Positions 46,993 through 55,297 of a stretch of 64,000 nucleotides of DNA are shown one piece after another; positions within the stretch are counted from its first letter, which is position 1; the number at the start of each line of letters is the position of its first letter. Position numbers and translations under genes: made by a program. The DNA comes from Sulfidibacter corallicola (GTDB lineage Bacteria > Acidobacteriota > Holophagae > Acanthopleuribacterales > Acanthopleuribacteraceae), in assembly GCF_017498545.1 (NCBI RefSeq), contig NZ_CP071793.1:10410256-10474255 (forward strand). The letters are read 5' to 3'. The notes under the pieces are model-generated. The model was not told the DNA's origin. It did not search any database and saw only the letters and a list, made by a program, of their open reading frames with translations.

Positions 46993-47165
46993 TGTCCACG
47001 AATCACACGAATCACACGAATCACACGAATCACACGAATCACACGAATCAAAGGAATGCCATGTAATGATTCTCCAAACGCCACCAGCCCTTTTTTAAAA
47101 ATCGGGAATACGGAATCCAAGAATGTTTTTTTAATTCGTGTCAATCGGTGTGATTCGTGGACAAA
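46993..47165 (+). mobile_element. TTCGTGG element, copy 1, with expanded CACACGAAT tandem
   Basis: Starts TTGTCCACGAATCACACG and ends GTGTGATTCGTGGACAAA, an inverted pair. The left arm contains six tandem copies of a nine-base unit (AATCACACG, ~46999-47050). The centre, with CTTTTTTAAAAATCGGGAAT and ACGGAATCC, aligns with that of the copy at 53018. Confidence 0.7.
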
Positions 47166-47274
47166 CTTTTTTAACCAACAGTGAGCCACAAGAAAGTGGT
47201 TCCTTGGAAGAAAACAGAATATTTTTTTCAAAACGGTAAATACAGCTCTCTAGATACAATAAATCACTATGACT

Positions 47275-47313
47275 GAATCGCGATCAAAAACCATTGGTTT
47301 TCGATCGCGATTC
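47275..47313 (-). terminator. 18-bp hairpin downstream of the small secreted protein gene
   Basis: GAATCGCGATCAAAAACC (47275-47292) faces GGTTTTCGATCGCGATTC (47296-47313), with one mismatch and a three-base loop. It begins 20 bases after the minus-strand stop codon. The stem is unusually stable; there is no long T-run. Confidence 0.7.
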
Positions 47314-47333
47314 TACATGGTAACGAGGGCTAA

Positions 47334-47990
47334 TTATTCAATGGGGACGCCACCGCCGCCACCGCCGCCGGAGCACTTGGCGTTTCTCAAGGTCGTATAA
47401 TAACTAGATCCATCATCGAGCTTCACTCGAACGTTCAGGGTATCCGCGATGGGATAAAAACTCACGCCAATGGTTTCCGAGTACGGGCCGGAATAAATCA
47501 GGTGTTCCGCATAATCAAGAGAGTTATCCGCAACGAACACTTTCATCGTTGAGGCTCCCGCCGCTACATTGGCACTGACCGCAATCAATTGTCTATTTTG
47601 GTTACAACCAAGGCGTTCAATACTGACGCTTTCGGGATAAGGTTGAATCGGTCTTCTCGTGGTTACGGTGGTGTATTCCACATCGTAATCCACGTATGGC
47701 AAAGTAATTCGGCACGCTCCAGGCGTTTGAACCGGGTGACCCGTGGGAAGCACATTTCCCCAAGGATCCCGATGGACGTATAAGCTTTGAACGGGGTGCC
47801 GACTGGTGTAAAAATACAATGTATCCCACTGGTCAAGACTGTAGTCATAATATTGACATGATGCTTCCCCGTAATAATAGGGGTAATAGGTAGGAATGGT
47901 CTCAGTCACTATCTCCCAATCTTCATACCAGCCTCCCGCGAATGCGGAAGTTGAAATAAAACAGAGGCAAATAAATCTAATGATATTCAC
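47334..47990 (-). CDS. Small secreted Tyr-rich protein of unknown function
   Basis: 218 residues with a signal peptide (MNIIRFICLCFISTSAFAGG). The mature protein is rich in Tyr and has four or five Cys, one just before a C-terminal Gly7 run (CSGGGGGGGVPIE). Base composition is noticeably more AT-rich than the neighbouring genes, which suggests recent acquisition. No family is recognised. Confidence 0.65.
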   Translation of the reverse strand: MNIIRFICLCFISTSAFAGGWYEDWEIVTETIPTYYPYYYGEASCQYYDYSLDQWDTLYFYTSRHPVQSLYVHRDPWGNVLPTGHPVQTPGACRITLPYVDYDVEYTTVTTRRPIQPYPESVSIERLGCNQNRQLIAVSANVAAGASTMKVFVADNSLDYAEHLIYSGPYSETIGVSFYPIADTLNVRVKLDDGSSYYTTLRNAKCSGGGGGGGVPIE

Positions 47991-48144
47991 TTAGGTCTCC
48001 TTGTTTTTTGACGCGATGTGCATTTATCTGCAAAACGATTTTCAATTACCAAAAGTGTGCGATTCGGGGGGATACGATCGGATGGCCGAACCCCGTGCAT
48101 GATGTCGGAGAGGCCCGCCCAGGGCGAAACGTGTTGGGGCGAGC

Positions 48145-48204
48145 GTGGTCCGGCAATCCGTGATCCGGCATTCCGTGGTCCGGCAATCCGTGGTCCGGCA
48201 CTCC
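48145..48204 (+). repeat. Four tandem 15-bp units, GTGGTCCGGCAATCC type
   Basis: GTGGTCCGGCAATCC, GTGATCCGGCATTCC, GTGGTCCGGCAATCC and GTGGTCCGGCACTCC follow each other without gaps. The surrounding gap 47991-48713 has no credible gene. Confidence 0.85.
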
Positions 48205-48661
48205 GGAGGCGAACTTGGAACGTCCGGGGGGTCCGGCTATTCGGCCGCCACCGGATATTGCAGCCCGACAGGTTGTGCGGCGTTCGGCCTTCCGATGGTG
48301 CCGCCAAGAATCATTCAATTTAGGAGTTAAGGCTTCGAGATACTCGGGCGTTCAGGCGACCGGGCTCACGGGGTGTTTCTCACGTGATTCCTGTACCGGC
48401 CACTTGCTCATTGCCCTCTCAACCGGCCCAGTTAACCTGATAAGCAATAGAATTCGAGGTTCGGGGTCAAAAAAAATAATTTCCCGGGAAATCCAACCCG
48501 GGCGGCTCTCCGGGGCCGTCAGTAAATCACTGTACTTAATCAATTTATACTCGGTTTCTTATCTAATGAACCGCGAGCGGGTTTTTTGATCGTATGGAGA
48601 ACGAAAGCCTCACCAGGATACCGGACCATATTAGGCGCGCCCCTCCCCACTTCGGGTAGGA

Positions 48662-48687
48662 CCGACCCCGAGCGACATCGGGATCGG
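48662..48687 (-). terminator. Hairpin downstream of the SDR gene
   Basis: CCGACCCCGA and TCGGGATCGG pair with one mismatch around a six-base loop, 27 bases after the minus-strand stop codon. Confidence 0.5.
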
Positions 48688-48713
48688 CCCTGCGTTACAG
48701 CGGAACCCCTACC

Positions 48714-49484
48714 TCAGGTCTTGCAGATCGACACGCCTCCATCCACCAGGAACGCCGTACCGGTCACGAAGCTCGAGGCATCGGAAACCAGGAACAGCGC
48801 CGCCCGGGCGATTTCCTCCGGTGCCGCGATACGCTTGACCGCGTGTAACCCCTCGACGAATGACTGGACTTCCGGTCCCGCATCGGGCGCGTTGGCCAGG
48901 TTCATCGGGGTGTCGGTCCCGCCGGGCAACAGCGCGTTGACCCGAATGCCCGAAGCCCCGTAGGCCGCAGCCAGGGTTTTCACCAGGCCGATCTGGCCCG
49001 CTTTGCTTGCGCCGTAGGCCGCCATCCCGGGAATCCCCGCCGTGTATCCCACGAAACTCGATGTGAAGACCAGCGAACCGGCACCGCGCGTCAACATCGC
49101 CGGAATCTGATACTTGGCTCCAAGAAAGGCACTGGTGAGATTGGTATCGACGATGTCTCGCCACGCCGCCATCGACAGGTTCGTCACGGGTTGCATGTCC
49201 CCGATGATCCCGGCATTGTTGAAGGCGATATCGAGCCCGCCGAACCGATCCACCGCCGTCACCACCAGGGATTCGGCCAAGGCTTCGTCCTTCACGTCGC
49301 CCGGAACGCCAAGCGCCTCGCCGCCGGCCGCTTCGATGTGCGCCACCAGCGCGGCGAGCGGTTCGCGACGTCGGCCGTTCAAAACAAGGCGTGCGCCGTG
49401 CTGGGCGAACAGAAGCGCCGTGGCATAACCAATGCCCGAGGTTGCGCCCGTCACGATTGCCACCTTATGCTTGAGTGTCTGCAT
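48714..49484 (-). CDS. SDR-family oxidoreductase
   Basis: 256 residues. Classical short-chain dehydrogenase: TGATSGIG for NAD(P) binding (12-19), NNAG, a Ser in FTSSFVG and the catalytic YGASK, with the C-terminal VTGTAFLVDGG strand. Substrate unknown; many such enzymes reduce ketones or oxidise alcohols. It is divergent from ada, with 282 bases between. Confidence 0.92.
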   Translation of the reverse strand: MQTLKHKVAIVTGATSGIGYATALLFAQHGARLVLNGRRREPLAALVAHIEAAGGEALGVPGDVKDEALAESLVVTAVDRFGGLDIAFNNAGIIGDMQPVTNLSMAAWRDIVDTNLTSAFLGAKYQIPAMLTRGAGSLVFTSSFVGYTAGIPGMAAYGASKAGQIGLVKTLAAAYGASGIRVNALLPGGTDTPMNLANAPDAGPEVQSFVEGLHAVKRIAAPEEIARAALFLVSDASSFVTGTAFLVDGGVSICKT

Positions 49485-49641
49485 GTCATGTCACCTCAAA
49501 AATATCCGTGTTTCGGCCGCAAGGGCGGCACTGGCCTCCAACGATGCCCTCGATCCGCTGCCAAATCACTCCGGTTCTTGCGCTTGAATTCACTTTCCCG
49601 AGCGGCATCGTGCCCGCAGAACGGGGCGGTTCCCACGAAAA

Positions 49642-49654
49642 AATTTAAAAGCAA
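49642..49654 (+). promoter_or_regulatory. Candidate Ada box upstream of ada
   Basis: AATTTAAAAGCAA matches the AAT-N6-GCAA layout of the Escherichia coli Ada operator, 112 bases before the start codon. A -10-like TAAGAT (49686-49691), with a poor -35, lies about 31 bases downstream, the geometry expected of an Ada-activated promoter. Confidence 0.45.
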
Positions 49655-49766
49655 GGAACGAAGTGTCGCCCTGCGACGCGACCGCTAAGATCCGAGTTGT
49701 GGCACGGCGGTTCAGCCTCCGTCCACGAAACCCACGACTGCGATCGCGCAGGTAAGGAGCGCAACC

Positions 49767-50846
49767 ATGGTTCCCCAAATCGACGGACACACCCGCCCCA
49801 CTTTTTCCTCGGACGAGGCGCGTTGGGAGGCGCTCGTGCAACGCGACGCCGCCGCGGACGGCGTGTTTCTCTATTCAGTGCGCACCACCGGTGTCTATTG
49901 CCGGCCCTCGTGCCCCGCACGTCTGGCCCAGCGGGAGAACGTCCAGTTCCACGAGAACTGCGCCGAGGCCGAGCGGGCTGGATTTCGTCCCTGTAAACGC
50001 TGCCGCCCCAACGAGGCATCACTCTTGGAACGCCAGACAGCCGCAATCGCGGCAGCCTGTCGCCTCATCGAGGAATCAGAAGAAACACCCGACCTGGCGA
50101 CCTTGGCCGAGGCGGCCGGCATGAGCCGCTACTATTTCCATCGAGTCTTCAAGGCCCGGACCGGGGTCACCCCCAAAGCCTATGCCGCGGCCCACCGCGC
50201 CAGCCGGGTACGCGACGAATTGACCCAGAGCACCACGGTCACGGAAGCCATCTACGACGCCGGCTACCAATCGAGTGGACGGTTTTACGCCCAATCCTCG
50301 AAAGTGCTCGGCATGACGCCCAGCGAATTCCGCAAGGGCGGCTCTGGTGCGCAGATCCGGTTCGGCGTGGGCGAATGCTCGCTCGGCGCCATCCTGGTCG
50401 CCGCCAGCGACAAAGGGATTTGCGCCATCCTGTTGGGCGATGACCCCAACGCGCTGGTGCGCGATCTCCAGGATCGATTCCCCAAGGCGGTGCTGGTGGG
50501 CGGCGACAACGAGTTCGAACAGTGGATGGCAAAAGTGGTAGGCTTTGTGGAAACCCCACGCATCGGACTCGAGCTGCCGCTCGACGTACGCGGCACGGCC
50601 TTTCAGCAACGGGTCTGGCGCGCCTTGAGCCACATCCCGGTGGGCTCGACCCTCAGCTACGCCGAGGTGGCGGAAAAAATCGGAGCACCGAAGGCCGCGC
50701 GGGCCGTCGCACAGGCTTGTGCGGCCAACGCGATCGCGATCGCCATCCCCTGTCACCGCGTCGTCCGCACCGACGGCTCGCTTTCCGGTTACCGCTGGGG
50801 CATCGATCGCAAGAGTGCACTTCTGGAACGCGAGGCAAAAGCATGA
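49767..50846 (+). CDS. ada: Bifunctional Ada: methylphosphotriester/O6-methylguanine methyltransferase and regulator
   Basis: 359 residues; AAGGAG precedes the start. The zinc site is GVYCRPSCPAR plus FRPCKRCRPNE (Cys 45, 49, 76, 79), where the first Cys would accept methyl groups from DNA phosphotriesters. An AraC-type HTH domain follows (about 85-185), then the O6-alkylguanine transferase domain with the active-site IPCHRV (Cys about 329). All three parts are intact, so it should repair alkylated DNA and activate its own operon. It overlaps the next gene by ATGA. Confidence 0.95.
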   Translation: MVPQIDGHTRPTFSSDEARWEALVQRDAAADGVFLYSVRTTGVYCRPSCPARLAQRENVQFHENCAEAERAGFRPCKRCRPNEASLLERQTAAIAAACRLIEESEETPDLATLAEAAGMSRYYFHRVFKARTGVTPKAYAAAHRASRVRDELTQSTTVTEAIYDAGYQSSGRFYAQSSKVLGMTPSEFRKGGSGAQIRFGVGECSLGAILVAASDKGICAILLGDDPNALVRDLQDRFPKAVLVGGDNEFEQWMAKVVGFVETPRIGLELPLDVRGTAFQQRVWRALSHIPVGSTLSYAEVAEKIGAPKAARAVAQACAANAIAIAIPCHRVVRTDGSLSGYRWGIDRKSALLEREAKA

Positions 50847-51592
50847 CGATCCCTGCAAGCACCCAAAACCCCGTCCATCCACCTGCGCACCTCGCCGAAC
50901 GCATCGCATCATGGGATGCGTCGTCCCTGAACCGGGACCTCGACACCCAGGGTTATGCGCTCATCGAGAATCTGTTGAGCGAAGAGATGTGCGCGGACAT
51001 GGTGGGCATCTACGAAGACGACGCACGGTTCCGCCGTCGGGTGATCATGAGTCGCCACGGCTACGGCCAGGGCGAGTACAAGTATTTCGCCTATCCCCTA
51101 CCCGGGCTGGTGGCGTCCCTTCGGAATGCACTGTATCCCGTGTTGGCAGAGACCGCCAATCGCTGGAACGCCTCCTTGGGCATCGACACCCGCTACCCGG
51201 CGACCCACGCGGCATTCCTGAAGCGGTGCCACGAGGCGGGTCAATGCCGACCCACGGCCCTGGTGCTCCGCTACGGTCCTGGCGATTACAATTGTCTGCA
51301 CCAGGACATCTACGGCGACTGCCTGTTCCCGCTCCAAGTGGCGGTGCTGCTCTCGCAGCCGGGCAGGGATTTCACCGGTGGTGAATTCCTGCTCGTCACC
51401 CAGCGGCCGCGACGGCAGTCCTGGGCGGAAGTGGTACCGCTCGAACGCGGCACCGCCGTCATCTTCCCCGTTCACCAGCGCCCGGTACCCGGCGCTCGCG
51501 GCGCGGTGAGGGCGAACATGCGCCACGGGGTGAGCCGCATCCGATCGGGAGACCGTCACACCCTCGGCATCATTTTCCACGATGCGACCTGA
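50843..51592 (+). CDS. 2OG-Fe(II) oxygenase coupled to ada
   Basis: 249 residues, starting in the ATGA overlap with ada. CLHQDIYGD gives the HxD pair (His 153, Asp 155); MRHGVSRI gives the distal His (about 228); and an Arg near 238 could bind 2-oxoglutarate. Co-translation with ada makes an AlkB-like role in alkylation repair the first guess, but the sequence around the motif does not match AlkB and resembles the prolyl-hydroxylase-like branch that often follows ada in other bacteria. Confidence 0.85.
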   Translation: MTIPASTQNPVHPPAHLAERIASWDASSLNRDLDTQGYALIENLLSEEMCADMVGIYEDDARFRRRVIMSRHGYGQGEYKYFAYPLPGLVASLRNALYPVLAETANRWNASLGIDTRYPATHAAFLKRCHEAGQCRPTALVLRYGPGDYNCLHQDIYGDCLFPLQVAVLLSQPGRDFTGGEFLLVTQRPRRQSWAEVVPLERGTAVIFPVHQRPVPGARGAVRANMRHGVSRIRSGDRHTLGIIFHDAT

Positions 51593-51684
51593 CGCTGGGC
51601 GGGCGATCGTGCGACAATGGCTCGGTCGCGTAAAATCCTGATAGAACGCAAGATCGAGGAACGATTGTCGAGGAGTGTCCGTCC

Positions 51685-52830
51685 ATGACCGGATTCCGCA
51701 TGCCTACCCGGATCCTGATCGAACCCGGGTGCCGCCACCGCCTTTCGGAAATACTGGCAACCCACGGTTGGAGCCGCGTGTTGTTGATCGTCGATCCTGG
51801 ACTCTCCGCCACCGTTTGGCCGCAAGACCTTCGCGATCACCTGACACAGGCCGGGGCGGCGGTCGAGGTCTTCGACGCACTGTTACCCAATCCACGCCTG
51901 TCCTCCGCCAAATCGGCGGCTGACCTGGCCCGCGACCATCGAGCCGACGTGCTGGTCGCGCTGGGCGGCGGCAGCGCGCTGGATACGGCCAAAGCCGCGG
52001 CCATGTTGGCCACCAATCACGGTGACCCGCTCGAATTCGTCGGTAAGAACCGATTCGCGACGGATCCGTTGCCGATGATCGCCTTGCCGACGACCTGCGG
52101 GACCGGCTCCGAGGTGACCTGGGTCTCGGTGCTGACCGACCCCGATGCGCATACGAAGGTCAGCATCAAGGGCGACGGCATGTTCCCCGATGTCGCCCTG
52201 GTGGACTCGGATTATCTGGAAACCCTGCCGCCCTCGCTGATCGCCGCAACGGCGATGGACGCCATGACCCATGCGGTCGAGGCCTACATCGGGACCGAGG
52301 CCAATCCGATTTCGGACGCCCTGGCCGAAAAGGCGATCGCGCTGCTATGGCACCATCTGGCGCCCTGCTACACCTCGAGCGGTCGAGACGGCGAGGCACG
52401 CAACCAGGTGGCCAGGGCTTCGACGCTGGCGGGCATGGCCTTCGGCAATGCCGACGTCGCGGGCGTGCACTGCCTGTCCGAATCGTTGGGTGCGATGTTC
52501 GATGTGCCCCACGGACTGGCGAACGCGATACTGCTGGTACCGGTGCTCCGCTATCAACGAGCCGTCATCGTGGCGCGCCTCGATCGGCTCATGCGCCGCG
52601 TGGCCCCTGGCTTCACCGGCGATGCGGAAACGGGGGCGACGGCGTTCTTGGAAGGCCTGGCGGCCTTGGGCTCCCGCGTGGACATTCCGCCCTTCGCGGC
52701 GCTGGACATTCCGGGCGAAGCCTTGGGCCAGGTGGCCGAGAAGGCGGAGGCCAACGGTTCCAACCCGTCGAATCCCATGCCGATGGCGGCGGAGGATTAT
52801 CTGCACATTCTGCGCGCTTTGCTTGGGTGA
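51685..52830 (+). CDS. Iron-containing alcohol dehydrogenase
   Basis: 381 residues. VALGGGSALDTAK (91-103) is the nucleotide-binding loop, PTTCGTGSEVT follows, and the DAMTHAVEAYI and HCLSESLG / DVPHGLANA segments hold the metal-binding Asp and His residues. The family oxidises or reduces short alcohols and aldehydes with NAD(P); the substrate is not evident. It follows the oxygenase gene by 92 bases with GAGGAGTG close to its start, so it may belong to the ada operon. Confidence 0.92.
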   Translation: MTGFRMPTRILIEPGCRHRLSEILATHGWSRVLLIVDPGLSATVWPQDLRDHLTQAGAAVEVFDALLPNPRLSSAKSAADLARDHRADVLVALGGGSALDTAKAAAMLATNHGDPLEFVGKNRFATDPLPMIALPTTCGTGSEVTWVSVLTDPDAHTKVSIKGDGMFPDVALVDSDYLETLPPSLIAATAMDAMTHAVEAYIGTEANPISDALAEKAIALLWHHLAPCYTSSGRDGEARNQVARASTLAGMAFGNADVAGVHCLSESLGAMFDVPHGLANAILLVPVLRYQRAVIVARLDRLMRRVAPGFTGDAETGATAFLEGLAALGSRVDIPPFAALDIPGEALGQVAEKAEANGSNPSNPMPMAAEDYLHILRALLG

Positions 52831-52842
52831 CGGTGTTAGTAT

Positions 52843-53411
52843 TTTTTCTACCACAGAGCACACGGAGTTCGCGGAGGAGAAAAACAGTATCATTCCTTTT
52901 CACTCACTCCCCACATTCTAATTTTTCTGTATTTTTCACCACAGAGTCGCCGAGAAGACCGAGTCTCCCTAAACTAGGGAAGAAACACTTGATCGACTTT
53001 TTGGAGCAGAACAATTCTGTCCACGAATTACACCGCTTATACGAAACAAGGCATGCCCACGATATTGTCCTCACAGTACCCCCTGCTTATCAAAAAGTCG
53101 AGAATAAGGGACCCGAAGATGGCTTGTCAATTCGTGTCAATCGATGTGATTCGTGGACAGACTTTTTCAGTCAAAGATGAGTTATAGGAATTGACTTCCT
53201 GGAAGCACACAGAACCAAAAAAAATAATCAAAGAACATTTTCCCAACCCCACCTTTCCTTCACAACAAAGACACCCAAGTCGCACGAGAACATTTTCAAC
53301 AAAGAATTTTATAACACTCACAGCAACTTGCGATACGCCTACGTTTAATGATACAAAAGCAAACTCAAGAAATGCCCTCCGTTAACTCAGTGGACTCTGT
53401 GGTAAAAAAGA
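52843..53411. mobile_element. AT-rich island II, bounded by inverted CACAGAG repeats
   Basis: Left edge TTTTCTACCACAGAGCACAC then GGAGTTCGCGGAGG; right edge complementary to TTTTTTACCACAGAGTCCAC then TGAGTTAACGGAGG. The two ends match at about 24 of 29 positions. A second left-type repeat is at 52935. The island contains TTCGTGG element copy 2 and no credible gene, and starts 13 bases after the alcohol dehydrogenase stop. Confidence 0.65.
53018..53162 (+). mobile_element. TTCGTGG element, copy 2
   Basis: Begins CTGTCCACGAATTACACCG and ends GATGTGATTCGTGGACAG: complementary ends ~145 bases apart. The centre carries CACGATATTGTCCTCACAGT and GAATAAGGGACCCGAAGATG, which recur inverted in copy 3. 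Confidence 0.75.
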
Positions 53412-53468
53412 AACCTCAATATACACGAACACAATCATCGAAACCCCACACTCCGAGGAGAGAAAAGA

Positions 53469-53996
53469 ATGACATCAGCCGTTCTGGTGATCGACGTGCA
53501 ACGCGGTATTTTTGATCGAGAGCCGAAACCCTTCGAAGCCGAACAGGTGATCGAGAACATCAACACCGTCACCGCCCGCGCGCGGGAAGCCCAGGTACCG
53601 ATCCTTTTTCTGCAACAGGAACTGACATCGGGCTGGATGGCCTACGGTTCCGAAAGCTGGCAATTGCAGGCCCAACTCGAGGTAGATGAAGGAGATATCG
53701 TCATCCGAAAAACCCGAAGCGATGGCTTTCTCCACACAACGCTTCACGAGACATTGACCTCTCGGGGCGTAAGCCGACTGATCGTTTGCGGCTTCGCTTC
53801 CGAATTCTGCATCGATTCGACGATCCGTCGTGCATCGAGCCTGGACTATGCGATCCACATCGTTTCCGACGCCCACACGACCCACGACAAGGAACACCTC
53901 ACGGCGGAACAAATCCGCAACCACCACAATGTCACGCTTTCCATGAGTCCCACGATCGAGGCTACCCCGGCTGCGGAGGTGACGTTCACCGATTGA
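53469..53996 (+). CDS. Cysteine hydrolase, isochorismatase-like
   Basis: 175 residues preceded by GAGGAG. The catalytic triad pattern is present: Asp 9 in LVIDVQ, Lys 81 in IRKTRSDGF, and Cys 114 in GFASEFCIDST. Members hydrolyse amides such as nicotinamide or N-carbamoyl compounds, or isochorismate; the substrate is unknown. The gene is isolated between islands II and III. Confidence 0.92.
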   Translation: MTSAVLVIDVQRGIFDREPKPFEAEQVIENINTVTARAREAQVPILFLQQELTSGWMAYGSESWQLQAQLEVDEGDIVIRKTRSDGFLHTTLHETLTSRGVSRLIVCGFASEFCIDSTIRRASSLDYAIHIVSDAHTTHDKEHLTAEQIRNHHNVTLSMSPTIEATPAAEVTFTD

Positions 53997-54012
53997 ACCT
54001 CATTGAACTTCG

Positions 54013-54898
54013 TTACTATTTTTTTACCACAGAGGACACAGAGAACGCGGAGAGGCAGCGGCTCCTCAGTCCGTCTCTTATATACCCCATTTTTGACCAG
54101 AATCTTTAAATACCACCACAAAGAACACGAAGCAGGTAATTATCGTTTGGATAGTCATTCTATTACCTAAACCTGACCCAACCGGATCATTTCATCATAC
54201 ACTAGGAAATGAACAATATGTGGCCCAGTCATTTAACCAAAGTACCAAACAGGAACCATGGACATCGCTCTCGCAAATTCTGTGTCCTTTCAAAAAACCA
54301 CTTCGTTCTGGCTCACCTGTGGCAAAAAAGTCTGTCCACGAATCACACAGATTGACACGAATTGTTAAAGGCACCCTCGGATCCCCTATTCTATTTTTTG
54401 AAAGACCGGCGGTACTGTGAGGACGATACCGTGAACTGCTTTGATACGTGTCCAGTCGTATGATTCGTGGACAAAATATTCCTGGTCCAAGAAACCGCCC
54501 AAGTGTTTCTTTCCTACCTAGGGAGATTTGATCTCCTCCGCCACTCGATGGCAGAAACTTAATAGGTCCACGCGCTTGCGAACAACTGCCCGCCCGGGTT
54601 TCGTCACATTTAAGGTTCAGAATCCATTGACTTGTTTACCTCAAAAAGCAGGGTGTTTTCGAAGTGGTTCCTCGGATTCAGCAGTCAGGCATCAATTTTT
54701 AGTTAACTCATTACCAAATAAACACTTTGCCGAAATCACGGCACCTGAGAGTTAATACGATGCCCATCCGGGCGGACGAACTCACTCATCACGATCATTG
54801 TGTTTTTGATGGGCACGGCCCTCAATGACACGCTTCAGCCCATAATGAAACAACAGCACCGCCTCCGTTGACTCTGGGCACTCTGTGGTAAAAAATAC
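54013..54898. mobile_element. AT-rich island III, bounded by inverted CACAGAG repeats
   Basis: Left edge TTTTTTTACCACAGAGGACA then CAGAGAACGCGGAG; right edge complementary to TATTTTTTACCACAGAGTGC then CCAGAGTCAACGGAGG. It contains TTCGTGG element copy 3 (inverted) and a GCCCATCC / GATGGGCA hairpin (54761-54818). No credible gene. The 400 bases after it, to 55297, hold only the promoter region of the next gene. Confidence 0.65.
54333..54476 (-). mobile_element. TTCGTGG element, copy 3
   Basis: Ends TGTCCACGAATCACAC and TGATTCGTGGACAAAA, 144 bases apart. The centre reads GGCGGTACTGTGAGGACGAT and aligns with the reverse complement of copy 2's centre, so this copy is inverted. Confidence 0.75.
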
Positions 54899-55297
54899 CT
54901 AAACTCAACAACTTACGAAAACCTACCACCAGCACGCCCACCTCCGCAAAAACAAGGAAACGCAAGACCCGGAGAAAAATATCGTTTTTGGTTGAATTCA
55001 CCGCACCGAAAAAGTCAGAATAGGGGCGCACTCCCTTTTTTCCATTTCGACGTCCTTTCTCAGATCCGTGCGGCTCCCAAGACGACTCGGAGGGTCGAAC
55101 CTGCCTGCCCACCGGACCGGGTTGGCGACCCATCGCCCTCGCAAAGGCGAGCCTGCCACGCCGAGGACCGCCACAGCCATCTTCGCCGGGACTTCACGAG
55201 CCCGAGTCCCCCAGCGGCCCGCCACGCCCTTTTCACGACCCCAATCGATTCGAACGACTGAGATCCTCCACCCTTCATCGCATCAAAAGGAGAGAGT

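Noticed and set aside
54528..54755. 75-codon frame in island III
   Set aside because: It is low in protein-like features and overlaps the repeat module shared with island IV.
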